From assembly GCA_964613585.1 (NCBI GenBank), contig CAZTHL010000001.1:62001-126000 (forward strand): a stretch of 64,000 bases of DNA. The letters run 5' to 3'. Both the position numbers and the translations under genes were made by a program. How positions within the stretch are numbered: the first letter of the stretch is position 1; each line of letters opens with the position of its first letter. Origin of the DNA: CAZTHL01 sp964613585 (GTDB lineage Bacteria > Pseudomonadota > Alphaproteobacteria > DSM-16000 > Inquilinaceae). Positions 53,493 through 60,940 of this stretch are shown in pieces. The notes beneath the pieces were generated by a model that did not search any database, was not told where the DNA came from, and saw nothing but the letters and a program-made list of their open reading frames with translations.

Positions 53493-53531
53493 CCGCCGTT
53501 TTCAGGCGATCAGTGATCCCGGGTGCTTGTC

Positions 53532-53801
53532 TTAGCCGACGGCCGAGGTCGCCACGGCGCTGATGCTCGACAGCTCGTCCTCGACGGTCAGGATGACCAG
53601 GTCGAGCTCGGTGAAGGTGTCCTTGCCGAGGGCCTCGACGTCGATGATCGCGTTGGCCGAGTTGCCGTCGACATCGGTCTTGGCGTCGACGTCGAAGTCA
53701 ATATTAACATTCTTGTCCAGGTCGATATTGGCATCAACCTTGAAGTCGTAGTTGACGTCGAGATAAAGCTCCTTCTCGACCTTGAGATCGGTACCGCTCA
53801 T
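53532..53801 (-). CDS. Small acidic protein P1, new family (unrecognised)
   Basis: 89 residues, very acidic, no signal peptide. Two alternating Asp/hydrophobic repeats, YLDVNYDFKVDANIDLD and NVNIDFDVDAKTDVDG, lead into IDVEALGKDTFTELDLVILT. The last 57 residues align almost without gaps with the C-terminus of the 296-residue protein at 57677-58567 (by eye about 20-25 identities), so they are paralogues. GGGAGTG precedes the ATG. Its composition and position beside an RTX/type I operon suggest export by that system, which is inference. Two strong hairpins follow it. Confidence 0.7.
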   Translation of the reverse strand: MSGTDLKVEKELYLDVNYDFKVDANIDLDKNVNIDFDVDAKTDVDGNSANAIIDVEALGKDTFTELDLVILTVEDELSSISAVATSAVG

Positions 53802-54188
53802 GTTTCAGCACTCCCGATGGCAGTTTTATGGTCATGGTAACGGATTACTGGCCGTGTCGACCAATTGCCGGCCAGCGCACTCAGGCTGAGAACCTGGGCA
53901 TGGATTGTCAAAGGCTCAACGGAATGAATGTCAAAAGGCTTATTTCGGGGCAGAAACGTCAATGATATTTTCGATATGCACTGCAAGCGGTGTATCTCGG
54001 GGCGCTGCGTCGGACCATGTCTTTCCTGCTCTCAGCCGAAAGAGGTGCGTCACAGGAGACACGCAGTTATCGGGAGTATCGCCCAATGACGACTTGCACG
54101 GGACTTGAACCCGCGATCATGTTGCCGAGGTCGATTGCGACGCGAGAGAAGCACACGGCGTTCTAGCCTGAGACGGGAATGATTACCC
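53802..54188. other. AT-richer intergenic region with a tRNA-like fragment
   Basis: 387 nt, visibly lower in GC than the rest, between divergent genes for two acidic proteins. It should hold both promoters. The right part contains a tRNA T-arm-like sequence (54088-54114, minus strand). Such composition is what one expects of recently acquired DNA. Confidence 0.5.
54088..54114 (-). other. tRNA 3'-end-like fragment (T arm and acceptor strand)
   Basis: On the minus strand GCGGG-TTCAAGT-CCCGT forms a correct T arm with a canonical TTCAAGT loop, directly followed by a seven-nt acceptor-like GCAAGTC and GTCA. No matching 5' acceptor strand (GACTTGC) is found about 75 nt upstream, and the D and anticodon arms do not fold cleanly, so this is at best a tRNA remnant such as an attachment-site fragment. 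Confidence 0.35.
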
Positions 54189-54698
54189 ATGGCAGACAGC
54201 GCTTTCCGCAGCATCCAACTCGTTGCCGGCGGCATGACTGAGTCGGGGGAGATCCGCCTGTCGAGCGAGATCTCCGCAGGAGGTCTTGGCGACGGTGAAG
54301 TCTCCACCGCGACGACGACGGTGATGGCGCAGGGGTCGGGGTCGGTCGAGACCATGGTCCAGGCGCTCGGCAGCACCGGCAGCGACACCGCGGTCGAGCC
54401 GAGCGAGATCGAGGCGTCCACCGCAGCGGCGGCAGCCGGGGACGAGGCCGGCAGCCTGAGCCGGCTCGACCTTTTGCTGCAAAGCGATGACGATGCCGAC
54501 CTCGTCCTTGCGGAGGCGTTTTCCGGCGCGTCCGGCGAGCCGGACGCCGCCCTGGCCGAGGCCGTTGTGGTGCCATCGGGCCAAACGGTCCTGGTGCAGG
54601 ATGTGGTCCCTGATCTGACGTTCGATGTGGTGGCTGGACAGGTGGGTCTGGCGTCCAGCACCGCCGATTATCTGGACCTCCTCTCGTGGCCCTTCTGA
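54189..54698 (+). CDS. Acidic Ala/Ser-rich protein P2 (unrecognised)
   Basis: 169 residues, acidic, low in Lys, Cys-free, no signal peptide or membrane helix. Regions: SIQLVAGGMTESGEIRLSSE, a Ser/Thr/Ala stretch, LSRLDLLLQSDDDADLVLAE and a hydrophobic end DYLDLLSWPF. Acidic composition and a C-terminal hydrophobic tail are common to type I secretion substrates, but no RTX repeats are present. It lies between P1 and the acyltransferase-TPR gene. Similarity to P1, P3 and P4 is compositional only. Confidence 0.55.
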   Translation: MADSAFRSIQLVAGGMTESGEIRLSSEISAGGLGDGEVSTATTTVMAQGSGSVETMVQALGSTGSDTAVEPSEIEASTAAAAAGDEAGSLSRLDLLLQSDDDADLVLAEAFSGASGEPDAALAEAVVVPSGQTVLVQDVVPDLTFDVVAGQVGLASSTADYLDLLSWPF

Positions 54699-54906
54699 TA
54701 TCGCCGATCCGACGAGACGACCCGTCGGCTCGGCCGGGGGCGCACCCGCCGACCCTGCCGCCGCCCGGGCGTGCCGTCGCGAGCCGTTGGCTGAAGCCGT
54801 TGGCTCGCTTCCATGAGAGCCATCGGCGGCACGGTTCCGACGGGCGCAGGGGCCATGTCCGTCGATCGACGCACGGCCAACACCAGTCGGTCGACAGGAG
54901 AATTTC

Positions 54907-56745
54907 GTGCATGTCGACGTGATTGACGAGTGGCCGCGCCTGCTGAGCTGCCGCCAGGACTGGGAGGCCGTGTACCGGCGCGATCCCGAGGCTCAGGTCT
55001 TCCTGTCCTGGACATGGATGTCGACCTGGCTTCGGCAGCTCGACGGACGCTGGCTTGTCCTTGCCGCAAAGAAGGACGTCGATTCTGGCGTTTATCAGGG
55101 GTTCTTCCCACTGCGCCTGAAGACCGGGCAGGTCCGCGACGGCGGGTTCCAGGATGATCTCATGATGGCCGGGAACCGGGGGGCCGACTACACCGGCTTC
55201 ATCATCGACCCGGCGGTCGAGACGCAGGTCATTCCGGCCTTCGCCGGCACGATCAAGTCGCGCCGGTGGTCGCGCCTGAATCTGGAGTTTGTGCGCATGT
55301 CGCCGGCTCGGCTCGAGCTCCTGCTCAGCCAGTTTCCAGCAGACCGATTTCGGATCAGGCCGGTCAGCCAGCTGAATGAAGTCGACAATGTCGACAATTG
55401 CATCTGCCCTTGTGTCAGCCTTCCGGACGACTGGGACGCCTATCTCGGAACACTGGGCTCGAACACCCGGCAGAAGATCCGGCGATACCTGCGCAAGGTC
55501 GATCAGGATCCGACGTTGGAGCTGACCGTTGCCGACCGCCACACGATCGAGCGGGACCTGAACATCCTGTTGCAGCTTTGGGAGCGCAAGTGGGCGCATC
55601 GCAAAGGAGAGACCATCAAGGCGGTCCTGAATGTCCAGAGGCGCCTGCTGCTCGACATGCATCGTCAGGACGCCCTGTTCATGCCCGTGCTCTGGCATCG
55701 GGGAGTGCCGACGGGGGCACTCGCCATCCTGCTCGACATCGAGAAGCGCTCCATGAGGTTCCTCATGGGCGCGCGCGACGAGTCGGCGCACAATCCGCCG
55801 CCGGGCGTGGTGCTCCACGCCTACAGCATTCGGGCGGCGATTGAGCTAGGATGGCGCACCTACGATTTTCTGCGAGGAAATGAGCCTTATAAATATGATT
55901 TTGGAGCCAGGGACCAGAAGATACACCACTTTCTCGTGATGTGCCCTGCTCGATCCTCGAGCCGTAGCGATCGGAGTGGCGTTCAAGCCGTCCTCGAGCG
56001 GACCATGGCCCTGGATCGGTCCGGGCATGGCGATCGTGCCATGGCCGGCTATCGGCAGATCCTCGATTGGGCTCCCGACTGCCGGGAGGCCTTACTGGGC
56101 TTGGCGCGGCGGCTCATGGCGCGGGGCGATCACGCAGCGGCGAGGGCTTTCCTGGAACGGCTCGTGGCGATCGAGCCTGACACGGACGTCGGCTGGCTTC
56201 GGCTGGGTCGATGCTACGAGGCCGAGCGGAGGTTTACCGAGGCGGCCGATGCCTATCGGCAGGTCCTGAAGCGCTCCCCGAGCCACGCGATGGCGCACAA
56301 CAATATCGGCCACGCCCTGCATCAGCTCGGCCGTTATGGCCAAGCGGTCGAGGCCTTGGAAAGCGCCCTGGCATGCCAGCCGGACTACGCCGAGGCCGCG
56401 CTCAACCTGGGCAATGCGCTGGTCATGCACGCGTCGACGGCCGCGTCGACGGATCGCTCCCAGGGCGCCGGGTGCCAGACGGCGGCCAAAGGCAGCGATG
56501 CGGAGACGACGCTGTCGAAAGCCGTTGACCAGTATCGAAGCGCCATTCGGTTGAAGCCAAATCTTGTCGAAGCCCACTACGGCCTCGGCGTCGCCTATCG
56601 TCGGCAGGGCGCGCTCGGCTCGGCTCGCCGAAGCTTCCGCACGGTGCTCGAGCTTGATCCCGGCCACCGGGACGCCGCGCGCGCCCTGGCCGATCTGCCG
56701 GAGCAGCCCGACGGCTTCGTCAGGTCGGCTGTGCCTGCGCAGTGA
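54907..56745 (+). CDS. BcsL/CelD-type GNAT acyltransferase fused to TPR repeats
   Basis: 612 residues from GTG 54907, preceded by AGGAGA. Residues 1-345 form a FemAB-like/BcsL GNAT unit: QVFLSWTWMSTWLRQLDGRW, NTRQKIRRYLRKVDQDPTLE, VLHAYSIRAAIELGWRTYDF and LRGNEPYKYDFGA. Such proteins acylate polysaccharides or peptides, as in cellulose and capsule loci. From about 355 the chain becomes TPR: AMAGYRQILDWAPDCREALL, AADAYRQVLKRSPSHAMAHN, NIGHALHQLGRYGQAVEALE and a final pair near 540-600, five to six repeats. The fusion suggests a scaffolded transferase. Neighbours are acidic secreted-type proteins. Confidence 0.8.
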   Translation: MHVDVIDEWPRLLSCRQDWEAVYRRDPEAQVFLSWTWMSTWLRQLDGRWLVLAAKKDVDSGVYQGFFPLRLKTGQVRDGGFQDDLMMAGNRGADYTGFIIDPAVETQVIPAFAGTIKSRRWSRLNLEFVRMSPARLELLLSQFPADRFRIRPVSQLNEVDNVDNCICPCVSLPDDWDAYLGTLGSNTRQKIRRYLRKVDQDPTLELTVADRHTIERDLNILLQLWERKWAHRKGETIKAVLNVQRRLLLDMHRQDALFMPVLWHRGVPTGALAILLDIEKRSMRFLMGARDESAHNPPPGVVLHAYSIRAAIELGWRTYDFLRGNEPYKYDFGARDQKIHHFLVMCPARSSSRSDRSGVQAVLERTMALDRSGHGDRAMAGYRQILDWAPDCREALLGLARRLMARGDHAAARAFLERLVAIEPDTDVGWLRLGRCYEAERRFTEAADAYRQVLKRSPSHAMAHNNIGHALHQLGRYGQAVEALESALACQPDYAEAALNLGNALVMHASTAASTDRSQGAGCQTAAKGSDAETTLSKAVDQYRSAIRLKPNLVEAHYGLGVAYRRQGALGSARRSFRTVLELDPGHRDAARALADLPEQPDGFVRSAVPAQ

Positions 56746-56872
56746 GGTGCCAAGCCGGCGCGGGTTGCGGCCGGCGTCCTGAAGCCCCGGCATCCACCAT
56801 TGTCCGACGACGCCATCGTGCAGCGTGGCTGCCCCCGCAAGGCGTTGATAACCAGGGTGGCCGTACAGCTTG

Positions 56873-56884
56873 AGGAGTACTCCT
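56873..56884. promoter_or_regulatory. 12-bp palindrome upstream of P3
   Basis: AGGAGTACTCCT is a perfect palindrome about 130 nt before the P3 start, followed by a short AT-rich run (TTAAACCTTC). Dimeric LuxR-type regulators bind such sites, and two LuxR-related genes lie downstream; one 12-bp palindrome alone is weak evidence. Confidence 0.25.
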
Positions 56885-57013
56885 TTAAACCTTCAACGCG
56901 GCATTGGTGTATGCATCCGCTGCGTGGTTTTCATCGCACTCCGGCTTTGGCATTGATGCTCGCAAGCCGGGCGCCTTCGATGGCGTCCTGCTCCTCAGCG
57001 AGGATTTGCGGAC

Positions 57014-57520
57014 ATGAGCAGACCAAAGCTGACAGCCTGGGTCGAGGCCGAGGTGCTGAGCCTGGGCGAGGACACGTTGGCGAGCTTGATGGCGGACGTT
57101 CTGACCAGGGACGGTCTCGTCGGCCGGGCCTTCACCGACACCACCGCGATCGCCGCCGGAGACCGGCTGGCGCTGACCTTCGTCGAGGCGTCGTCGTATG
57201 CCGAGGGCAGCGACGGGTCGGGCGCCGGGGTCACGGCCGGCACCGAAGCGACGGCCGTTGGTGAGGACGCCCAGGCCGTCAGCCGCGTGAAGACGCTCGC
57301 GATCAGCGCGAAGCACGTGGACATCGCGTTCGGCTTCGCCGGCTCACGCGCTCATGGCGAGGACCTCGAGGACGCCGACGCCTGGGTCACGCTGGAAGGC
57401 GACATCACCATCACGCGCGAGCTCGGCGGCAACGAGAATCCGTATCTGCCCAATGGCACGTTTGCGGGGGCGGTGGGCATCGGGATCGACCTGCCGGACT
57501 GGCTCGACCACTGGGCGTGA
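57014..57520 (+). CDS. Acidic protein P3, paralogue of P4 (unrecognised)
   Basis: 168 residues, acidic, Cys-free, no signal peptide. Its N-terminus VEAEVLSLGEDTLASLMADV matches that of P4 (VEVEILALGEDTLAALGAGV), and both continue to an AAGD-x-LALT segment (IAAGDRLALTF here). Further on, DAWVTLEGDITITREL resembles DASVIVDGDIAVGTSL of P4. The middle is Gly/Ala/Glu-rich, and the end PDWLDHWA is aromatic. No known domain recognised. Located between the acyltransferase-TPR gene and P4, 156 nt before P4, same strand. Confidence 0.65.
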   Translation: MSRPKLTAWVEAEVLSLGEDTLASLMADVLTRDGLVGRAFTDTTAIAAGDRLALTFVEASSYAEGSDGSGAGVTAGTEATAVGEDAQAVSRVKTLAISAKHVDIAFGFAGSRAHGEDLEDADAWVTLEGDITITRELGGNENPYLPNGTFAGAVGIGIDLPDWLDHWA

Positions 57521-57676
57521 TCCGGTCCGGTGCCCCGAGGAGCCATGCCGATGTGCGGCGCCGGCGGACACGGTCGTCCAAGTGGTTTTCCCGGACGGCA
57601 CCATGGGCGCATTGCTGATGGATGGCCGGAGCCCTGACGAGAGTTACCGCGACTTTCCCTGATCTGGAACAAGCCC

Positions 57677-58567
57677 ATGAGCGATAGTGCGGGTGCGCAG
57701 GTCGAGGTCGAGATCCTGGCCCTGGGCGAGGACACGCTGGCTGCCCTGGGCGCCGGCGTCAGCACGAGCCAAACCGCCGAGGGCACGTCGGCAGCCACCG
57801 AGCTTGCCGCCGTCGCGGCGGGAGACGAGCTCGCGCTGACGGATCTGAGCGGGGTGTCCGTTGTCGGCTCGGAGGGAGGGTCGTTCGCCGTGGGCGACTC
57901 GACCACGAGCGGGCTGGCGAGCGGCGACGCCAGCGTGGTGACCGGCGAGCAGGATACATCCTCCAGCATGACGGGCACCTCGACGATCGCCGGGACCGAG
58001 GCGTCCTCGACGGCCAGCGTCGGAGCTGGGTCGAGCGATACGTCCGGGACGGTGACCGCCGACAGTGCCGGCCTCTCCGGTATCGGCGACAGCACCGACA
58101 GCTCGGTGGTCGTGGGCGCCGAGGCGAACGGTGCCGCGTCCGGTAGCCCGGCCGCGACGACGGCGACGACGGAGACCCTGGCTGTTGAGACCGACAGCAT
58201 CGGCACCGGCACCGGCGTGGCTCAGGCGGTCGCGTCCGGCCCGACGGATCCGTCCGCTGATGCGTCCGTCATCGTCGATGGCGACATCGCCGTGGGGACG
58301 TCGCTTCAGATCGACGGCCCGGAGCTCTCCGTGGCCCTGGCGCACGGCAGCGCGACCACGAGCCTCGACCAGAACCTCGAGCTGGAGCATTCGGTCGATA
58401 TCGACTTCGAGGTCGACGCGATCGCCGACGTGAGCGGGAGCACGGCACAGGCCGCGATCGATGCGACCGCCGTAGGGACCGATTCGCTCGTGGATGTTGA
58501 AGCCTCGGTCCTGACGACCGACACGTATTCCGGCATAAGCAGTGCTGTCACCTCGGTTGTCGAGTAG
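57677..58567 (+). CDS. Acidic Ser/Thr/Ala-rich protein P4, joins the P1 and P3 families
   Basis: 296 residues, very acidic, without Cys and nearly without Lys. Three parts: N-terminal block shared with P3 (VEVEILALGEDTLAALGAGV), a long Ser/Thr/Gly/Ala low-complexity centre (about 60-190), and a C-terminal block shared with P1 (SVDIDFEVDAIADVSGSTAQ, then AAIDATAVGTDSLVDVEASV, ending SVVE). The centre resembles flexible linkers of secreted adhesins. I recognise no family. By location and composition it may be a non-RTX substrate of the nearby type I system; that is inference. Confidence 0.65.
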   Translation: MSDSAGAQVEVEILALGEDTLAALGAGVSTSQTAEGTSAATELAAVAAGDELALTDLSGVSVVGSEGGSFAVGDSTTSGLASGDASVVTGEQDTSSSMTGTSTIAGTEASSTASVGAGSSDTSGTVTADSAGLSGIGDSTDSSVVVGAEANGAASGSPAATTATTETLAVETDSIGTGTGVAQAVASGPTDPSADASVIVDGDIAVGTSLQIDGPELSVALAHGSATTSLDQNLELEHSVDIDFEVDAIADVSGSTAQAAIDATAVGTDSLVDVEASVLTTDTYSGISSAVTSVVE

Positions 58568-58690
58568 CACGGGCACTCTAGTCGGCTCCACGGGAGCGAC
58601 CCGGCCCATCGAGGCGTTCAATCCCGTCGCGGCTGGGCGTGGTGGACGTTGCCGATGGGGCAAGGGCGCCGTTCGACCTTCGATCGCCGC

Positions 58691-59221
58691 TCAGCACCCG
58701 GGTCTTGCCTGACGTTCGGTGACCGGTACCCCGCCGTTCCCACCATGGGGAGTCGCTCCGCCGTCGGCGCTTCCGGACGAGCCGTCGATCGCGGATGGCG
58801 GGTAGTAGGTGCCGCCGCCGAGGATGAAGGTCAACGCTTGCAGAGCGATCTCCGGCTCCGTGACACTGGGGATGAAACCACGGGCACCCGACCGAAAGGC
58901 TGAGACAATACTGGGGGCGTCATTGCAGTCCGAAATGATCACGACAGGAGCGTTTGGCAAATATTGCCGGCTTTCGGCGAGACTGGTCTGCCAGATCGTC
59001 TGGTGGAGACCGAGCGCCCCGGTGTTCATGATGGCGATCTTGATCTTTTCTGGCTGCTCCAGCTGAGACGGGACGCGATCCGCCTCGATGATCGTCAGGC
59101 AAGCGGCATCGGCCCATGTTTTCAGAAAGGCGGCAATCTGAGCCCGTCGAAGCTTGAGCGGATCTATCAGCAGCGCGAAGCAGCGGTCGCCATCACGGCT
59201 CCAGCCGTCCTCCATCATCGT
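58691..59221 (-). CDS. Truncated response-regulator paralogue, pseudo-receiver only
   Basis: 176 residues from ATG 59221, chosen for the GAGGAG eight nt upstream. It parallels the downstream LuxR protein: LIDPLKLRRAQIAAFL here against IVDPMSLRRAQIAAFL there, and EIALQALTFILGGGTYYPP against HVALQALTFILSGGWFYPP. The phospho-acceptor position is Asn65 (AIMNTGA) in place of Asp. The chain stops at PVTERQARPGC, just where the partner's helix-turn-helix begins (RLTDRQTEV); no HTH remnant was found in other frames. Either a decaying gene or a DNA-binding-deficient partner. Confidence 0.7.
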   Translation of the reverse strand, partial: TMMEDGWSRDGDRCFALLIDPLKLRRAQIAAFLKTWADAACLTIIEADRVPSQLEQPEKIKIAIMNTGALGLHQTIWQTSLAESRQYLPNAPVVIISDCNDAPSIVSAFRSGARGFIPSVTEPEIALQALTFILGGGTYYPPSAIDGSSGSADGGATPHGGNGGVPVTERQARPGC

Positions 59222-59324
59222 CGGCTCCTCGCTGAGCGGCTCGGCCGAATACACGGCCCGACCCGATAAAATATCGACTGTATCTGACAACAGAAAGAAG
59301 TCTGCAGGAAGGTATAAATTTTGG

Positions 59325-59373
59325 ATCGACCACTTTAAATCTCGAATCGACCAGTTCAATTCCAATGGTCGAC
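59325..59373. promoter_or_regulatory. Three TCGACCA motifs, possible operator
   Basis: ATCGACCA occurs at 59325-59332 and 59346-59353, exactly 21 bp (two helical turns) apart. Its inverse TGGTCGA is at 59366-59372, giving a perfect 7-bp inverted repeat with the second copy (12-nt spacer). The cluster lies 105-150 nt upstream of the truncated regulator's start, a plausible binding array for its full-length paralogue. Confidence 0.35.
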
Positions 59374-59565
59374 TGTGTCTCTTCGGCTGCACATCATTTG
59401 GTGTCGCGACAGTGCATAAGCCTTAAGCCATTTTGTGCATTGTTCAGCCATGTTCAACGGGATCGGGAAAGACGCGGACAATCTTGGCCCTGAGGGTAGT
59501 CGGGCACGCCATTTAATTCGTCATTATCTTCGCCACGGCGGCCAAAGGCGCCGACGGCGCATTCA

Positions 59566-59644
59566 CATCATTGTCCGAACCCATCATTGTCCGAACCCAT
59601 CATTGTCCAAACCCATCATTGTCCGGATGCGTCATTGTCGGAAG
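59566..59644. repeat. 16-bp direct-repeat array, about five units
   Basis: CATCATTGTCCGAACC at 59566-59581 and 59582-59597, one-mismatch copy at 59598-59613, diverging copies at 59614-59629 and 59630-59644 (all keep TCATTGTC). Units are head to tail without spacers, 45 nt beyond the LuxR stop. Iteron-like; the graded decay suggests age and not fresh slippage. Confidence 0.85.
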
Positions 59645-59689
59645 CGCGCCGAACCATCTTTCTTGCCGGTGATCCGGCGGGACGCCGCT

Positions 59690-60451
59690 TCAGAGCGGAT
59701 CCAGCTGGCCAGCGCCATTGGGGCGTCCCGAGGCGTGAGAGGTGCCGAGGGGTGCTGATGGGGTGGTCGGCGTCATGAGCGCCGCCTGGGTTCGATTGGC
59801 GGCACGCAGCTTGCGCATGATGTGCCGGACATGAATCTTCACGGTCGATTCCTGCATGTTGAGCTCCCGGGCGATCATCTTGTTTGACATGCCTTGGCGC
59901 AGGAGCCGGTGAACCTCCGTCTGCCGATCCGTCAGCCGGCGCATTGAATCGGCGCGCTCGTCCGAGCCCGCCGCGTCGAAGGACCCGAACATGCCACCAT
60001 CGGGCACGATGCGTTCCTCGAGGATGGTGGTCGGAGGGTAGAACCAGCCACCACTGAGAATGAAGGTCAGCGCCTGCAAGGCCACATGGGGCTCGATGGT
60101 GGTGGGTATGAAGCTGCGCGCACCGGCCTGCAGCGCGGCCATCACCTGCCGTGAATCCTCACGGTCGGACATGATCACGATCGGAATGTCGGGCAGGCGG
60201 GCGAACACTTCCGTCAACTTCAGTTCGCCGTAAGCGTCCTCAAAATTACTGCTGCCGACGTTGACGATGGTCATGACAATGCCGCTTCTTTCGACAAGCT
60301 GCTCTGGCCAGAACTGGACCTCAACGAGGGTGACGCCCGTCCTTTCGGCCCATGGCTGAAGGAAGGCCGCAATCTGAGCCCGACGCAGGCTCATGGGGTC
60401 AACAATAAGAACGGACCGCTGCTCGGGCTTGTTCGGATTTGTATTTGGCAT
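59690..60451 (-). CDS. LuxR-family regulator with pseudo-receiver domain
   Basis: 253 residues from MPNTNPNKPE at 60451 (GAGGAA close upstream); a longer start at 60568 is possible. N-terminal receiver-like domain with a single acidic residue (Asp18 in LIVDPM) and Asn64 (TIVNVGS) where the phosphorylated Asp should be, so two-component phosphorylation is unlikely. C-terminal LuxR helix-turn-helix at about 171-228: RLTDRQTEVHRLLRQGMSNK, MIARELNMQESTVKIHVRHI, MRKLRAANRTQA. Probably responds to an interaction or ligand. It controls, presumably, the neighbouring acidic-protein genes. Confidence 0.85.
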   Translation of the reverse strand: MPNTNPNKPEQRSVLIVDPMSLRRAQIAAFLQPWAERTGVTLVEVQFWPEQLVERSGIVMTIVNVGSSNFEDAYGELKLTEVFARLPDIPIVIMSDREDSRQVMAALQAGARSFIPTTIEPHVALQALTFILSGGWFYPPTTILEERIVPDGGMFGSFDAAGSDERADSMRRLTDRQTEVHRLLRQGMSNKMIARELNMQESTVKIHVRHIMRKLRAANRTQAALMTPTTPSAPLGTSHASGRPNGAGQLDPL

Positions 60452-60671
60452 TTCCTCATGAACTCCGATCACCGGTTGGAAGAGCAGCATGCGCTCGCAG
60501 AGATCCACGCCGGCTTCAAGAAGGCGAGGATGTCGACGGCGACACTGCAACCCAGGAGGTTGTTTCAAACGGCGAGCACGCGACTCAGGTAAGTGGTATC
60601 AACTTCCATGGTAGTAACCTGCACCGAATTTCCTCAGTCATCAAGTTAAAAATAGGTTAATCGTACTACAA

Positions 60672-60702
60672 AGGACTTAATGCTCTTGACACGGTAAGTC
60701 CT
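60672..60702. promoter_or_regulatory. Inverted repeat enclosing a TTGACA box
   Basis: AGGACTTA (60672-60679) and TAAGTCCT (60695-60702) are perfect 8-bp inverted arms with a 15-nt centre that contains TTGACA (60686-60691) in plus orientation. Arm centres are 23 bp apart, about two helical turns, as expected for a dimeric regulator on a promoter. No clear -10 follows. Confidence 0.35.
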
Positions 60703-60847
60703 GGAGAACACACGGCACCTTCGCGCAAAAACATGACCCGATTTTTGATCTTCTCGTCATGATGATTTGAGTGTCGAGGCATTTTAAAGTGCTGCAGTGC
60801 AGCGTCTAAGCGCGATCCTGTCAATGACGTGTTCTGAGGAGAAGAAC

Positions 60848-60940
60848 ATGAACATCAAGATAAAAAAAGCGGAGGCACGATATTTCTTGCATATTGTTGC
60901 GGTCCGGGAACACTTGCCAATTCGGAACAGCTTATGTTAA
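60848..60940 (+). CDS. Possible 30-residue basic peptide
   Basis: ATG 60848 is preceded by GAGGAGAAGAAC, a good ribosome site. The product MNIKIKKAEARYFLHIVAVR plus ten residues is basic and partly hydrophobic. Codon use is AT-rich, unlike the window. Its end overlaps a second frame starting at 60934. Real small protein or chance cannot be decided. Confidence 0.3.
   Translation: MNIKIKKAEARYFLHIVAVREHLPIRNSLC

Larger units (their letters stand above)
52929..53531. other. Repeat-rich intergenic region with a scaffold gap
   Basis: About 600 nt between the RTX gene and the next small gene, including the 100-N gap, a 15-bp tandem array and two perfect hairpins (listed separately). The promoter of the RTX operon should lie at its left end, just above 52928. 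Frames crossing the repeats are artefacts of the tandem units. Confidence 0.6.
59222..59689. other. AT-richer regulatory region between the two regulator genes
   Basis: 468 nt, AT-rich for this genome. It holds the upstream region of the truncated regulator, TCGACCA motifs and the 16-bp direct-repeat array (listed separately), and lies just past the end of the full-length LuxR gene. No coding frame recognised. Confidence 0.6.

Noticed and set aside
60791..60803. GCTGCAGTGCAGC, matching a CTGC-N3-GCAG PhaR consensus
   Set aside because: Only eight bases are specified, so about one match is expected by chance in 64 kb, and no PHA gene is adjacent.
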